DNA of 64,000 bases from CF-167 sp963695195 (GTDB lineage: Bacteria; Chloroflexota; Limnocylindria; QHBO01): assembly GCA_963695195.1 (NCBI GenBank), contig CAVOGE010000007.1, positions 620,001 to 684,000 of the forward strand, written 5' to 3'. Below, piece after piece: positions 35,718-46,603 of this stretch. Each line of letters opens with the position of its first letter. The first letter of the stretch is position 1. The position numbers were made by a program, and so were the translations under genes. The notes under the pieces were generated by a model that was given only the letters and a program-made list of their open reading frames with translations, searched no databases and was not told the DNA's origin.

Positions 35718-36253
35718 GCCGTTCGGCGGCGGTGGCCGGTCTCGTCTGCGTCCTCCTGCTCCTGGCAGCGTGCGGGGCGCCTGCGTCGCCGACCCCCTCC
35801 GCGGACGTGTCGCCGAGCGGCCGGTCCGGAACGGTGAGCGTCAACATCACGCGCCTGGCGGACATGCAGATCGTGGAGCGCGACGAGGCGGCGATCGAGA
35901 TCGCGTTCGACACGGATGCCGCAGCCGCGCTGGTCGCGCCGATCCCGGCGAATGCGGACTTCGCGGTCGAGGCGCTCCTCTGCCTCTTCATCGGCCGGCG
36001 GGATTCCGCCGGATGGTCCGTGGCGCTCCAGTCGATCCGCCTCGTGGATGGGCGGATGGAGATCGCCGCTCGAGAGACCGAGCCGCGTCTTGGCACGATC
36101 GGCGCTCGGCCGTCCTATCCGGCTGACTGCGTCCTGATCGACCGCTCAGTGCTGCCGGTCGGTCCGCTCCCGGTTACCTCGACCGACACGACGAGCGACG
36201 AGTTCATCGTCGACGGTGTGATCGACGTTCCGGCGCCCTCGGGCGCGCCGTAG
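35714..36253 (+). CDS. Lipoprotein of unknown function
   Basis: A 179-residue exported protein: signal peptide with lipobox LLAACGAPA (Cys near residue 20), Ser/Pro linker, then an Ig-like or copper-chaperone-like beta domain (TVSVNITRLADMQIVERD, VALQSIRLVDGRMEIAARE). The AEALLCLFIGRRDSAGW stretch and a Cys in YPADCVL are the only other landmarks. ATGA overlap with the phosphoesterase. Not recognised. Confidence 0.6.
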   Translation: MSRSAAVAGLVCVLLLLAACGAPASPTPSADVSPSGRSGTVSVNITRLADMQIVERDEAAIEIAFDTDAAAALVAPIPANADFAVEALLCLFIGRRDSAGWSVALQSIRLVDGRMEIAARETEPRLGTIGARPSYPADCVLIDRSVLPVGPLPVTSTDTTSDEFIVDGVIDVPAPSGAP

Positions 36254-36265
36254 GATATCGGGCAC

Positions 36266-36748
36266 ATGATCTTCGGACGTCGCGAGAAGCGACCCGCGCT
36301 GCTCGTCTTCGAGCGCATCCTCGTCCCCCTGGCCGGCACCGAGGCGGACGACGCCGCCCTGCGGCTCACGGCCATGCTGCTCGCCGGCTCCGAGGGACAG
36401 GCCTCGCTGCTCCACGTGATCGAGGTGCCCTTCGAGCGACAGCTCGACGCGCAGGATGCAACGGCGATGGCCTTCGCCGACGAGGTGCTCGGCCGCGGCG
36501 AGGCCTTCCTGGCCGAACAGGAGATCCGGGTGCGCACCGGCATCTCGCAGGCGCGCGCCGCGGGAGCCGCGATCGTCGACGACGCGGCCGAGCAGCGCGC
36601 AGACCTGATCGTGATGGGGCTACGCTATAAGACCCGCTTCGGCGGAGGCTGGGACGCGGGACGGACCGTCCCGTATGTCATGCGCAACTCGACAGCGCCG
36701 GTCTGGTGCCTGCGAGCCGAGACGGAGGAGTTGGCACACGCACCATGA
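36266..36748 (+). CDS. Universal stress protein (UspA) family
   Basis: A 160-residue single Usp domain: ERILVPLAGTEADDAALRL at the N-terminus, LLHVIEVPFE, and ADLIVMGLRYKTR followed by 'TVPYVMRNSTAPVWCLR'. The C-terminal G-x2-G-x9-G-(S/T) ATP-binding motif is degenerate, suggesting a non-ATP-binding or altered member. TAGGAT ends 9 nt before the ATG, so the gene may have its own leaderless promoter. It overlaps the TrkA gene by ATGA; Usp domains often accompany ion transport systems. Confidence 0.78.
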   Translation: MIFGRREKRPALLVFERILVPLAGTEADDAALRLTAMLLAGSEGQASLLHVIEVPFERQLDAQDATAMAFADEVLGRGEAFLAEQEIRVRTGISQARAAGAAIVDDAAEQRADLIVMGLRYKTRFGGGWDAGRTVPYVMRNSTAPVWCLRAETEELAHAP

Positions 36749-37260
36749 GAGTGATCATCATCGGCTGCGGCCGCGTGGGGGCCATGACCGCGGCGACCCT
36801 GGACGAGCGAGGCGACCATGTCACGGTGATCGACGTGGAACAGCGCGCCTTCAACCGTTTGCCGAGCACCTTCGGCGGGGTCACGGTGCGCGGCAGCGGG
36901 ACCGATGAAGACGTGCTCCGCGGCGCCGGCGCCGAAATGGCGGAGGTGCTCATGGCGCTCACGCAGGGCGACAACCGGAATGCGATGGCCGCGCAGTTGG
37001 GCAAGCACATCTTCGGCATCCCGCGAGTGATCGCCAAGATCAATGATCCGCTGCGCGCGGAGGCGTATCGCACCCTTGGCCTGGAGACGATCTGCCGGAC
37101 CGTTGTGCTGGCCGATGCGCTGGTCCTCGCCGCCACCGATGGCGCCGAGGCCACCAACGGCGCCGTCGAGCCGCCCACCGCCGAGCCGCGACAGGGGATG
37201 CCGGCTCATGGTCTGCGAGCCTCGACCCAGGCTGCCCTCGTGCCGCCCGAGGAGAGCTGA
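36745..37260 (+). CDS. TrkA-N domain potassium-uptake regulatory protein (first)
   Basis: A 171-residue RCK/TrkA-N domain: IIGCGRVGAMTAATLDERG is the GxGxxG NAD-binding loop, VTVIDVEQRAFNRLP the following acidic strand, and RGSGTDEDVLRGAG the conserved sensor segment. No TrkA-C domain; the tail is Pro/Ala-rich. Together with the next gene it forms a tandem like mycobacterial ceoB/ceoC. No Trk/Ktr membrane subunit is in the window. Confidence 0.85.
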   Translation: MRVIIIGCGRVGAMTAATLDERGDHVTVIDVEQRAFNRLPSTFGGVTVRGSGTDEDVLRGAGAEMAEVLMALTQGDNRNAMAAQLGKHIFGIPRVIAKINDPLRAEAYRTLGLETICRTVVLADALVLAATDGAEATNGAVEPPTAEPRQGMPAHGLRASTQAALVPPEES

Positions 37261-37263
37261 CCG

Positions 37264-37923
37264 ATGTACGTCGTCGTCATCGGCGGAGGGAATGTCGGCT
37301 ACTACCTCACCAAGGAGCTGCTCGCGGCCGGCCACGAAGTGGTGATGATCGAGAAGGACCCCGGCCGGGCGCGCAGCATCGCCGACGAGCTGGGCAGCAT
37401 CGTGATCCCCAACGACGGGTGCGAGGGCCGTTACCAGGCCGAGGCCGGCATGGCGCGCGCCGACGTGGTTGCGGCGGTGACCGGCGACGACGAGGACAAC
37501 CTGGTCGCCTGCCAGGTGGCGAAGATGCGCTTCAACGTTCCGCGCGCCATCGCGCGCGTGAACAACCCGAAGAACGAGGCGCTCTTCCGCCGACTCGCCA
37601 TCGATGACACGGTGAGCCCGACGCGTGCGATTCTGGCGGTCATCGAGCACGAGATTCCGATCCACGACCTGCTGCACCTCGCTGAGCTCGAGGGTGGCGA
37701 CGTGCAGGTTGTCGAGGCGCAACTCGACGCGTCGTCGCCGGCGATCGGGCGCATGCTGCGTGACATCGAGCTCCCCGAGGGGAGCACCATCGCGGTCATC
37801 GTGCGCGACGACCGCGCCATCGTGGCGCGCAGCGACACCGCCCTGCGGGTCGGCGACAGCGTGCTGGCGATCACGTCGGCCGAGCACGAGGCGGCGCTGC
37901 GCAGCCTGCTCATCGGGGAGTGA
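37264..37923 (+). CDS. TrkA family potassium-uptake protein (TrkA-N + TrkA-C)
   Basis: A 219-residue protein: VVIGGGNVGYYLTKELLAAG binds NAD(H), EKDPGRARSIADELGSIVI and 'ARADVVAAVTGDDEDNLVAC' complete the RCK fold. Residues ~140-219 are a TrkA-C domain (SPAIGRMLRDIELPEGSTIAVIVR-type, DSVLAIT). It would gate a K+ transporter in response to nucleotides. 3 bp after the first TrkA; GTGA overlap with the next gene. Confidence 0.87.
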   Translation: MYVVVIGGGNVGYYLTKELLAAGHEVVMIEKDPGRARSIADELGSIVIPNDGCEGRYQAEAGMARADVVAAVTGDDEDNLVACQVAKMRFNVPRAIARVNNPKNEALFRRLAIDDTVSPTRAILAVIEHEIPIHDLLHLAELEGGDVQVVEAQLDASSPAIGRMLRDIELPEGSTIAVIVRDDRAIVARSDTALRVGDSVLAITSAEHEAALRSLLIGE

Positions 37924-38696
37924 GCGCGGCCAGGGCGCTCCGCCTGGCGTTGCTGGCGTGGGGGCTCGGTGACCTGGCAATCGGGCGACGGATGATCGGC
38001 CTTGCCTGGCTGGCCGCGGAGGGCGCGGCGATTGCGGGCGTCGCGGGCCTGACCCTCGCCTATGGCGACACGTCGTGGTACCTGCTCCCGTTCCTCGCCG
38101 GAGCGGCATTCGTCGGTCTATGGGCGACCCAGGCGACACTCGCCTACCGGGCAGCCCAGACCCGGTTCGCTGACGTGGAGCGCGCGGAGTCCGTCCGCGG
38201 ATCTCGCGCGGCGGCAATGGTGTGGCTGACCATCCCAATGCTGATCTGGGGCACCGGCTTCTGGCTTATCGCCGGAGCGTCAGCCTCGCCGGCCGCGGTG
38301 GTGGACCGGTTCGTGACACAGTGGCCGGATGTGGCTGACGGTCGTGCAAGCTGGGAAGACGGCCTGGCGGCCGATCCGACCGCTCTGGCTGTCGCCGCCG
38401 AGGAGGCGATCTCGCGCCTTGCGGCGCGGTGCGCGCAGGAGGCCGCGGGGCCGTGTGCGGACGTCGAGGTGCTGCTCCGCAGCGTTCGCGTCCGAATTGC
38501 GACCGACACGGATCGGGTGATCGCCGTCGCCGAGCTGGTGCGCTACGAGCGCCGATTCACATCCTTCCTGGGCATCTTCGGCAGCACCGAGCTGGTGCCG
38601 GTTCCGGTCGCCGAGTTCCTGAGGCTGACGATGGGTGCGAGCGCCGCACCGTTCGGCGGTGAGCGATGGACCGTTGTGAACGCCGAGACACCATGA
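37920..38696 (+). CDS. Membrane protein of unknown function
   Basis: A 258-residue protein with three or four N-terminal hydrophobic segments (GLAWLAAEGAAIAGVAGLTL, WYLLPFLAGAAFVGLWATQA, MLIWGTGFWLIAGASASPAA). A ~125-residue soluble domain follows, with CAQEAAGPCADVEVLLRSV and 'IAVAELVRYERRFTSFLGIF'. GTG start coupled to the TrkA gene by GTGA and followed by the MoxR gene. Not recognised. Confidence 0.6.
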   Translation: MSAARALRLALLAWGLGDLAIGRRMIGLAWLAAEGAAIAGVAGLTLAYGDTSWYLLPFLAGAAFVGLWATQATLAYRAAQTRFADVERAESVRGSRAAAMVWLTIPMLIWGTGFWLIAGASASPAAVVDRFVTQWPDVADGRASWEDGLAADPTALAVAAEEAISRLAARCAQEAAGPCADVEVLLRSVRVRIATDTDRVIAVAELVRYERRFTSFLGIFGSTELVPVPVAEFLRLTMGASAAPFGGERWTVVNAETP

Positions 38697-38714
38697 AGGG
38701 ATACCGATAGGCAG

Positions 38715-39707
38715 ATGACCGACGCGCACGACCCGTCCACCGACGCTGCCCCCAGCGCTGCCGCACAGGGAGGGCGGTTCCTCCGCGACCTCGAAGAGGC
38801 GGTCGGCAGGGCGGTCGTGGGCGCCCGGTTGCCGCTCCGGATGCTGGCCACCGCGGTGCTGGCCGACGGGCACGCCCTGCTGGAGGACGTCCCGGGGGTC
38901 GGCAAGACGCTCCTGGCCCGGGCCTTCTCCCAGGCGCTGGGGCTGACCTTTGCCCGGGTGCAGGGGACGCCCGACCTGCTCCCCACCGACGTGACCGGCA
39001 GCAGCATCCTCGACCACGGGGACTTCCGATTCGTCCCTGGCCCCGTCTTCACCAACGTGCTGCTGGTGGACGAGATCAACCGCGCCACGCCGCGCACGCA
39101 GTCTTCGCTGCTCGAGGCTATGCAGGAGCGCCAGGTCTCGGCCGAAGGGGTCACGCGTCCGCTCCCCGACCCGTTCGTGGTGCTGGCCACCCAGAACCCG
39201 ATCGAACTGGAGGGCACCTTCGCGCTGCCCGAGGCGCAGCTCGATCGATTCCTGTTGCGGATCTCGCTCGGCTATCCCGACGAGGACGGCGAGCGGGAGA
39301 TCGCGCGCCGTTACCAGGCCGCCGACGAACCGCTCGATGCCGTCGCCCGCGTGGCCGACCCCGAGGAGCTGAGCGCACTGCGGGGCGCTGCCCGCGTCGT
39401 TGCGGTCAGCCCGGACGTGGAGGCGTACCTGGTCGCGCTGGTGCGCGCCACCCGGGACCATCCGGACCTGCGGCTCGGTGCCTCCCCACGGAGCAGTGTG
39501 GCGCTGTACCGGGCGGCACAGGCGTGGGCCCTGCTCGACGGGCGCGCCTTCACGCTCCCCGACGATGTGCGTGCCATGGCGCATGCCGTTCTCGACCACC
39601 GCGTTCTGCTCGACATCGACCGCGAACTGCGCGGTGCGACGGTCGGCGGCGTGATCGACGCGGTGCTGGACGCCACACCGGTGCCGCTCGCCGGCGACGC
39701 CGACTAG
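38715..39707 (+). CDS. MoxR family AAA+ ATPase
   Basis: A 330-residue chaperone-like ATPase: Walker A EDVPGVGKTLLARAF, Walker B LLVDEINRATPRTQSSLLEA, sensor 1 VLATQNPIELEGTFALPEAQ and 'LDRFLLRISLGYPD'. The C-terminal lid holds LRLGASPRSSVALYRAAQAW. MoxR proteins act with DUF58 and membrane partners to assemble or activate surface or metal-containing complexes; here DUF58 and DUF4129 genes follow, the usual set. Confidence 0.92.
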   Translation: MTDAHDPSTDAAPSAAAQGGRFLRDLEEAVGRAVVGARLPLRMLATAVLADGHALLEDVPGVGKTLLARAFSQALGLTFARVQGTPDLLPTDVTGSSILDHGDFRFVPGPVFTNVLLVDEINRATPRTQSSLLEAMQERQVSAEGVTRPLPDPFVVLATQNPIELEGTFALPEAQLDRFLLRISLGYPDEDGEREIARRYQAADEPLDAVARVADPEELSALRGAARVVAVSPDVEAYLVALVRATRDHPDLRLGASPRSSVALYRAAQAWALLDGRAFTLPDDVRAMAHAVLDHRVLLDIDRELRGATVGGVIDAVLDATPVPLAGDAD

Positions 39708-39720
39708 ACGCGGGACCGCG

Positions 39721-40959
39721 ATGAGCGGCTGGCTGGCAGTGGTCGCGACGATGATCGTCGCGGGGGTTGTCGCAAACGCGCCCGGGCTCTTCCTGGTCGC
39801 CACGGTGACGCTCGGTTACGCCTCGTTGACGAGGCTATGGACCCGATTCGGAATCGGCCAGGTCGCGTATTCCCGATCGTTGGGTGCGAGCCGGGCCGTC
39901 GCGGGTGACACGGTGCGCCTCGACGTGACGATCTGGAATCGCAAGCCGCTGCCACTCCCGTGGATCGCGGCCGACGACCTTATCAGCGAGGGCATCACGG
40001 TGCGCGAGCGACCCGTCCTGGAGCGCGATGACGAGCGGTTCGGCCGGCGGGTGCTGCACAACGCGTGGGCGCTCACCTGGTTCGAGCGGGTGGTGCGCCA
40101 CTTCCACCTCGAGGCGCGGCGGCGTGGCGTCTACGACGTCGGTCCGGCGCGGCTGCGCGTCCGCGACATCCTGGGCCGTGACGCCGCTGCCGGCACGGAA
40201 TCGGGCGAGACGTCGCTGGTCGTGAGCCCGCGCGGCGTGCCGTTGCGGATGGCCGCCCGGAACGCGGCTCCCATCGGTGAGCGCCGAGCACGTCGATCAC
40301 TCTTCGCCGACCCTGCCCTCTTCGGCGGCGTGCGGCCGTTCCAGCCGGGCGATTCGCTGCGGCGCATTCACTGGCGCGCCACCGCCCGTCTCGGCACGAC
40401 GGTGAGCCGACGCTACGAGCCGGCCCGCGGCCGCGAGGTGATCATCGCGCTGGACGTGCAGACGATCCCCGGCCCCCACTGGGAGATGACCTACGACGAC
40501 GAGGCATTCGAGGGGCTGTGCGTGGCCGCTGCGTCACTTTCCCGCCAACTGCTGGCCGGCGGCGCGTCCTGCGGCATCGCGGCGGCCAGCTTCACCGGCA
40601 CGATCCAGCAGGTCGCCTACCTCGGGCCGCAGGCGGCGCACGGCCAGCTGGCTCGCACCGGCGAGTTCCTGGCGCGCATTGGGCCCATCAGCTCACGTCC
40701 CTACCCGCAGCTGCTGACCTGGCTGGCGAGGCGCTTCCCGCCCGGCGGCACCGTGCTGACCCTGTCCGCACGCGACCCACGACCGTACCTGCCCGCCATG
40801 CAACGGCTGGCGCGGACCGGCTACCGCGTCGAGCACGTGGCGCTCGGTGCAGAGGGCGCGACCCATGCGGCAATGGTTCGGCGACACGGGATCCCGGCTG
40901 CATCGGCCGCGCTTGACCCCGGATGGGAGGAGGCCGATGCGCTCGTCCTGGCAGGTTAG
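39721..40959 (+). CDS. DUF58 domain protein (MoxR partner)
   Basis: A 412-residue protein: two N-terminal hydrophobic segments, a beta-rich region (LDVTIWNRKPLPLPWI), then the DUF58/vWA-like core with GVRPFQPGDSLRRIHWRATA, the family's defining motif, and EVIIALDVQTIPG. 13 bp downstream of moxR. The C-terminal end overlaps the next gene, whose ATG at 40937 lies inside it. Confidence 0.88.
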   Translation: MSGWLAVVATMIVAGVVANAPGLFLVATVTLGYASLTRLWTRFGIGQVAYSRSLGASRAVAGDTVRLDVTIWNRKPLPLPWIAADDLISEGITVRERPVLERDDERFGRRVLHNAWALTWFERVVRHFHLEARRRGVYDVGPARLRVRDILGRDAAAGTESGETSLVVSPRGVPLRMAARNAAPIGERRARRSLFADPALFGGVRPFQPGDSLRRIHWRATARLGTTVSRRYEPARGREVIIALDVQTIPGPHWEMTYDDEAFEGLCVAAASLSRQLLAGGASCGIAAASFTGTIQQVAYLGPQAAHGQLARTGEFLARIGPISSRPYPQLLTWLARRFPPGGTVLTLSARDPRPYLPAMQRLARTGYRVEHVALGAEGATHAAMVRRHGIPAASAALDPGWEEADALVLAG

Positions 40960-42283
40960 GTTCCTGCTCCCCGCCGCCCAGGTGCTGGCCGAGGGCGGCT
41001 GGCTGGCGGTCGTCTACGCGGCGGTCCAGGCGCTGGCCGGTGGGATCCCCCGCGTCGGTCCGCTCGAGTTCGCGCTCCTCGCGGCGGCGGGCATGCTGTG
41101 GGGGCGCCGACGCCGTTGGACCGGCACGGTCGCCGATGCGGTGGGCCTCCCGCTGGTCGCGGTGGCCGGCGGTGCCGCCGCCTGGTTCCTCGATCCCGAG
41201 GTGCGCGGCCTGCTCATCGACGGACACCTGATCGCGGCGCTCTCGACCCACGCCGCGGGCTGGATCGGGGCCGTGGCCATCTGGCGTGGCGAGACGCATC
41301 GCTCGCCCGAGGACGACGACGTGCAGGCGGCACAGCTCCTGCGCTGGGCGGTACCGGGGCTTGCCGCACCGTGGCTGATCGGGCACGCAGTGACGGCTGG
41401 GCCCGCCGAGGCAGCCTTCACGGCGGCTGCGTTCATGGGCACCCTGGTCTTCGTCGGCTCCGCCTTCACCGCGGTCGGCCTGGCCCGACTCGAGGCGGTT
41501 CGCGCTGCCACCGGGAGCGACTGGCGGGCGAATCGATCGTGGCTGTTGCTGGTGCTCGGTGTGGCGGTGGGGCTGACCCTGATCGGCATTCCGGCGGCGG
41601 CACTCATGGGGGTGCCGGCCAGGGCGGTGTTGACCGTGCTCATCGGTCCATTGCGCGCGATCCTGCTGGCGCTGCTGCTCGCCTCGACGCCGCTCATCGT
41701 GGTGATCGCCGCCCTGACTGAGCTGCTGCGACCGCTCCTGCCGGAGAACATCACCCTGCCGGCGTTCAACCTGCCCAACCTGGCGGTCGATCCGTCCGAG
41801 GTGGTCAGCGATGCCCCGACCTGGATCTTCTACGGCATCGTCGCGCTGCTGGCGGCCATCGAGTTGCTCTTCCTGGCCGCGGTCCTGTACCTGCGCTGGC
41901 AAGAGCGTCGCCGGTATCGGTTCAGCCAGGTCGATCCCTTCGAGGAGCGATCAATCGTCGTTCCGCCGCCGGAACCGGCGACGCCCATGCGGCCCGCGCC
42001 CCGCACCCGCCGGCGACCGCTGCTCGATGATCCTGCCGGCGCGTACCTTGCCGCCCTTGATGCACTCGAGCGGGACGGGCGCTGGGCGCGTCGCCCCCCT
42101 GAGTCTCCGGCGATCCACGCGGACCGCGTACGCCGGGAGGGGCTCACCGGGACGGCGCTCGCCCGCCTGGCCGCCGCCTATCAGCTGGTGCGGTACGCCG
42201 GCACGCCACTGACCGGCCGTGAGCGGCGGCGCGTTGCAGGCAGGCTTGCGAGGCTGCGCGGGGTGCTCCGTCGCTCAGTCTGA
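40937..42283 (+). CDS. Polytopic membrane protein with C-terminal DUF4129
   Basis: A 448-residue protein with about 8-9 membrane helices and a ~100-residue cytoplasmic tail. It contains the DUF4129 pattern GAYLAALDALERDGRWARRP ... 'TGTALARLAAAYQLVRYAGTPL'. In many bacteria this domain is fused to or next to a TgpA-like transglutaminase; that enzyme is absent here. GGGAGGAGG just before the ATG, inside the DUF58 gene, shows tight coupling. Completes a MoxR-DUF58-DUF4129 system. Confidence 0.78.
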   Translation: MRSSWQVRFLLPAAQVLAEGGWLAVVYAAVQALAGGIPRVGPLEFALLAAAGMLWGRRRRWTGTVADAVGLPLVAVAGGAAAWFLDPEVRGLLIDGHLIAALSTHAAGWIGAVAIWRGETHRSPEDDDVQAAQLLRWAVPGLAAPWLIGHAVTAGPAEAAFTAAAFMGTLVFVGSAFTAVGLARLEAVRAATGSDWRANRSWLLLVLGVAVGLTLIGIPAAALMGVPARAVLTVLIGPLRAILLALLLASTPLIVVIAALTELLRPLLPENITLPAFNLPNLAVDPSEVVSDAPTWIFYGIVALLAAIELLFLAAVLYLRWQERRRYRFSQVDPFEERSIVVPPPEPATPMRPAPRTRRRPLLDDPAGAYLAALDALERDGRWARRPPESPAIHADRVRREGLTGTALARLAAAYQLVRYAGTPLTGRERRRVAGRLARLRGVLRRSV

Positions 42284-42295
42284 CGAAGGGGTACC

Positions 42296-42328
42296 ATCCT
42301 TGACAACGGAATTGTCAGAGGATAGGGT
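42296..42328 (+). promoter_or_regulatory. hspR promoter overlapped by inverted-repeat operator
   Basis: TTGACA (42300-42305), 17-bp spacer, TAGGGT (42323-42328). An inverted repeat covers the -35 and spacer: TGACAA-CGGAA-TTGTCA exactly, extending with a one-base bulge to ATCCT / AGGAT on the flanks. Such a site is where HspR would be expected to autoregulate, although the arms differ from the published HAIR sequence (CTTGAGT-N7-ACTCAAG). Confidence 0.6.
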
Positions 42329-42329
42329 A

Positions 42330-42349
42330 GCGCTCACGTCGGTGAGCGC
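42330..42349 (+). other. Perfect hairpin at the start of the hspR leader
   Basis: GCGCTCAC-GTCG-GTGAGCGC, an 8-bp perfect stem at the expected transcription start. Could protect the mRNA 5' end or be a second protein-binding palindrome. Confidence 0.45.
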
Positions 42350-42400
42350 AGGCCCCGGCATGTTGAAGAGACACGGGAGTTCACCCGAATCGATGGCCAG

Positions 42401-42750
42401 ATGAGCTCGCTTCGCGATCCCGGTCGGCCGCGCTACATCATCAGCATCGCCGCTGAGCTGACGAGCGTTCACCCGCGCACGCTGCGGATCTACGAGGAGG
42501 AGGGCCTCCTCTGCCCGCAGCGTCGCAACAACCTCCGCCTCTATTCGGAGGCAGATATCCGGCGGGTGCGTATCATCCGCTTCCTGACCCGACGCCAGGG
42601 GGTCAACCTGGCGGGCGTCAAGGTCATCCTGCAGCTCGAGGCGCTGGGCAAGATCCGCGTCTACGATCTGTTCGAGGACGGCGATGTCGAGCGATACGTC
42701 GAAGAGGGCGAGCCGGAGCCCGCCGTCGCCGCGACCGAAGGGACACGCAA

Positions 42751-42754
<4 letters not shown>
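42401..42754 (+). CDS. hspR: MerR-family heat-shock repressor HspR
   Basis: A 117-residue MerR-type regulator: YIISIAAELTSVHPRTLRIY (HTH) and EEEGLLCPQRRNNLRLYSEA (wing), then the characteristic 'VRIIRFLTRRQGVNLAGVKV'. In Streptomyces, HspR with DnaK represses dnaK, clpB and lon; here lon, a dnaJ homologue and clpB follow in order, matching that regulon. Its TGA overlaps the proposed CTG start of lon. Confidence 0.9.
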
Positions 42755-45303
<2,549 letters not shown>

Positions 45304-45326
45304 GCGGTATCGGTGAGGGGGTCCGG

Positions 45327-46367
45327 ATGGAATACAAGGACTACTACGCGCTCCTGGGCGTACCCAAGACGGCGTCGCAGGCCGACATCAAGAAGGCCTA
45401 TCGCCGGCTCGCGCGCGAGCTCCATCCGGACCGCAACCCCGACGACGCGGCTGCCGAGCGCCGCTTCAAGGACGCCAACGAGGCCCATGCCGTCCTCTCC
45501 GACCCGGCGAAGCGAACGCAGTACGACGAGCTGGGCGCCAATTGGCAGGCGTACGACCGCACCGGATTTGGCGGCGGTGCGACCGATTGGGGTGGCTTCG
45601 GCGGCGCTCCCGGCGGCGTCCGCTGGCAGACGCGGAGGGTCAACCTGGAGGACCTCGGCGGCTTCGGCAGCGGAGCTGGAGGCGCTGACGACATCGGTGG
45701 CTTCAGTGACTTCTTCCGCGCCTTCTTCGCGGGTGGAGGGGCGGGCGGTACCGTCGATTTCGGGGGCCAGCCCCGCGCCGCCGGACGTCCTTCGCCGCCG
45801 TCTCGGCGAGCCACTGAGGCACACGCCGTCGCCGAGGTGACCCTCGCCGAGGTGGCCCGAGGCGCCGAGCGGATGGTTGCCGTCAACGGGCGGCGGCTGC
45901 AGGTCTCCATTCCCGCTGGCGTCGCCGACGGCGCCAAGATCAGGTTGCGCGGCGCCGTCCCGGCCGGCGATGGCGGACCCCCGGGAGACGTGGTGATCAC
46001 CGTGCGCCAGCTGCCGGACGGGCGGTTCGAGCGACGCGGCGCCGACCTGGTCACCGAGTTGGCACTGACGCTCTCCGAGGCGCTGCTGGGTGCCGAGGTG
46101 CCGGTGCCGACGCCCACCGGCACCGTGAAGCTGCGCGTGCGGCCGAACACGCAGAACGGGCAGGAGATCCACGTGGCCGGCAAAGGTCTGCCGAAGCGCA
46201 GGCAGGGTGTGACCGGTAAGGCTGCCGCCGCACCGGTGCGGGGCGACCTGATCGTCCGCACGCGCGTCGTGCTCCCCACCCTGGACGACGAGACCCGCGA
46301 GGCGATCGGTGAGGCGCTCGGCCGCCACCCGCAGCCCGACCCGCGTCGCGACGAGACGGTGCACTGA
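45327..46367 (+). CDS. cbpA: DnaJ-family co-chaperone (CbpA-like, no zinc finger)
   Basis: A 346-residue type II J-protein: J domain at 1-70 with the HPD motif (ARELHPDRNPDD), Gly/Phe-rich linker (GFGGAPGGVRW ... GGFGSGAGGADDIGGF) and the C-terminal client-binding domain from ~165 (VAEVTLAEVARGAERMVAVN, PAGVADGAKIRLRG). No CxxCxGxG repeats. It delivers clients to DnaK, which is not in this window. 23 bp after lon. Confidence 0.88.
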   Translation: MEYKDYYALLGVPKTASQADIKKAYRRLARELHPDRNPDDAAAERRFKDANEAHAVLSDPAKRTQYDELGANWQAYDRTGFGGGATDWGGFGGAPGGVRWQTRRVNLEDLGGFGSGAGGADDIGGFSDFFRAFFAGGGAGGTVDFGGQPRAAGRPSPPSRRATEAHAVAEVTLAEVARGAERMVAVNGRRLQVSIPAGVADGAKIRLRGAVPAGDGGPPGDVVITVRQLPDGRFERRGADLVTELALTLSEALLGAEVPVPTPTGTVKLRVRPNTQNGQEIHVAGKGLPKRRQGVTGKAAAAPVRGDLIVRTRVVLPTLDDETREAIGEALGRHPQPDPRRDETVH

Positions 46368-46403
46368 TGCACGCATCGACTGCGGAAGCCGCGACGCGCC
46401 GCG

Positions 46404-46543
46404 TACCACGCCACGTGGTTCAACAGCGCGTCGTGAAGGCGGGACGCGCGCGCGCACCACGCCACGTGGTGATGCGCCGCGCAATCGGGGCCATTTTGGT
46501 CCAGATCCGGCTCGCACGTGCCCTTGAACCACCATACGTGGTG
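46404..46543. repeat. Inverted-repeat element A (MITE-like) between dnaJ and clpB
   Basis: Ends: TACCACGCCACGTGGTTCAA (46404-46423) and the reverse complement of 46524-46543 (CACCACGTATGGTGGTTCAA), 15 of 20 identical. A third site, ACCACGCCACGTGGT, lies at 46456-46470. Its left end and an internal GGGCC-ATTTTGG stretch resemble the element at 55298, indicating a dispersed family. Alternatively the three ACCAC-N5-GTGGT sites may be operators for clpB. Confidence 0.5.
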
Positions 46544-46603
46544 GGCTGGTCCCGACAGCTGCCCAGCCCGCGATCCGCGACGTGACCCCCGGACGGCGAA
46601 CTG

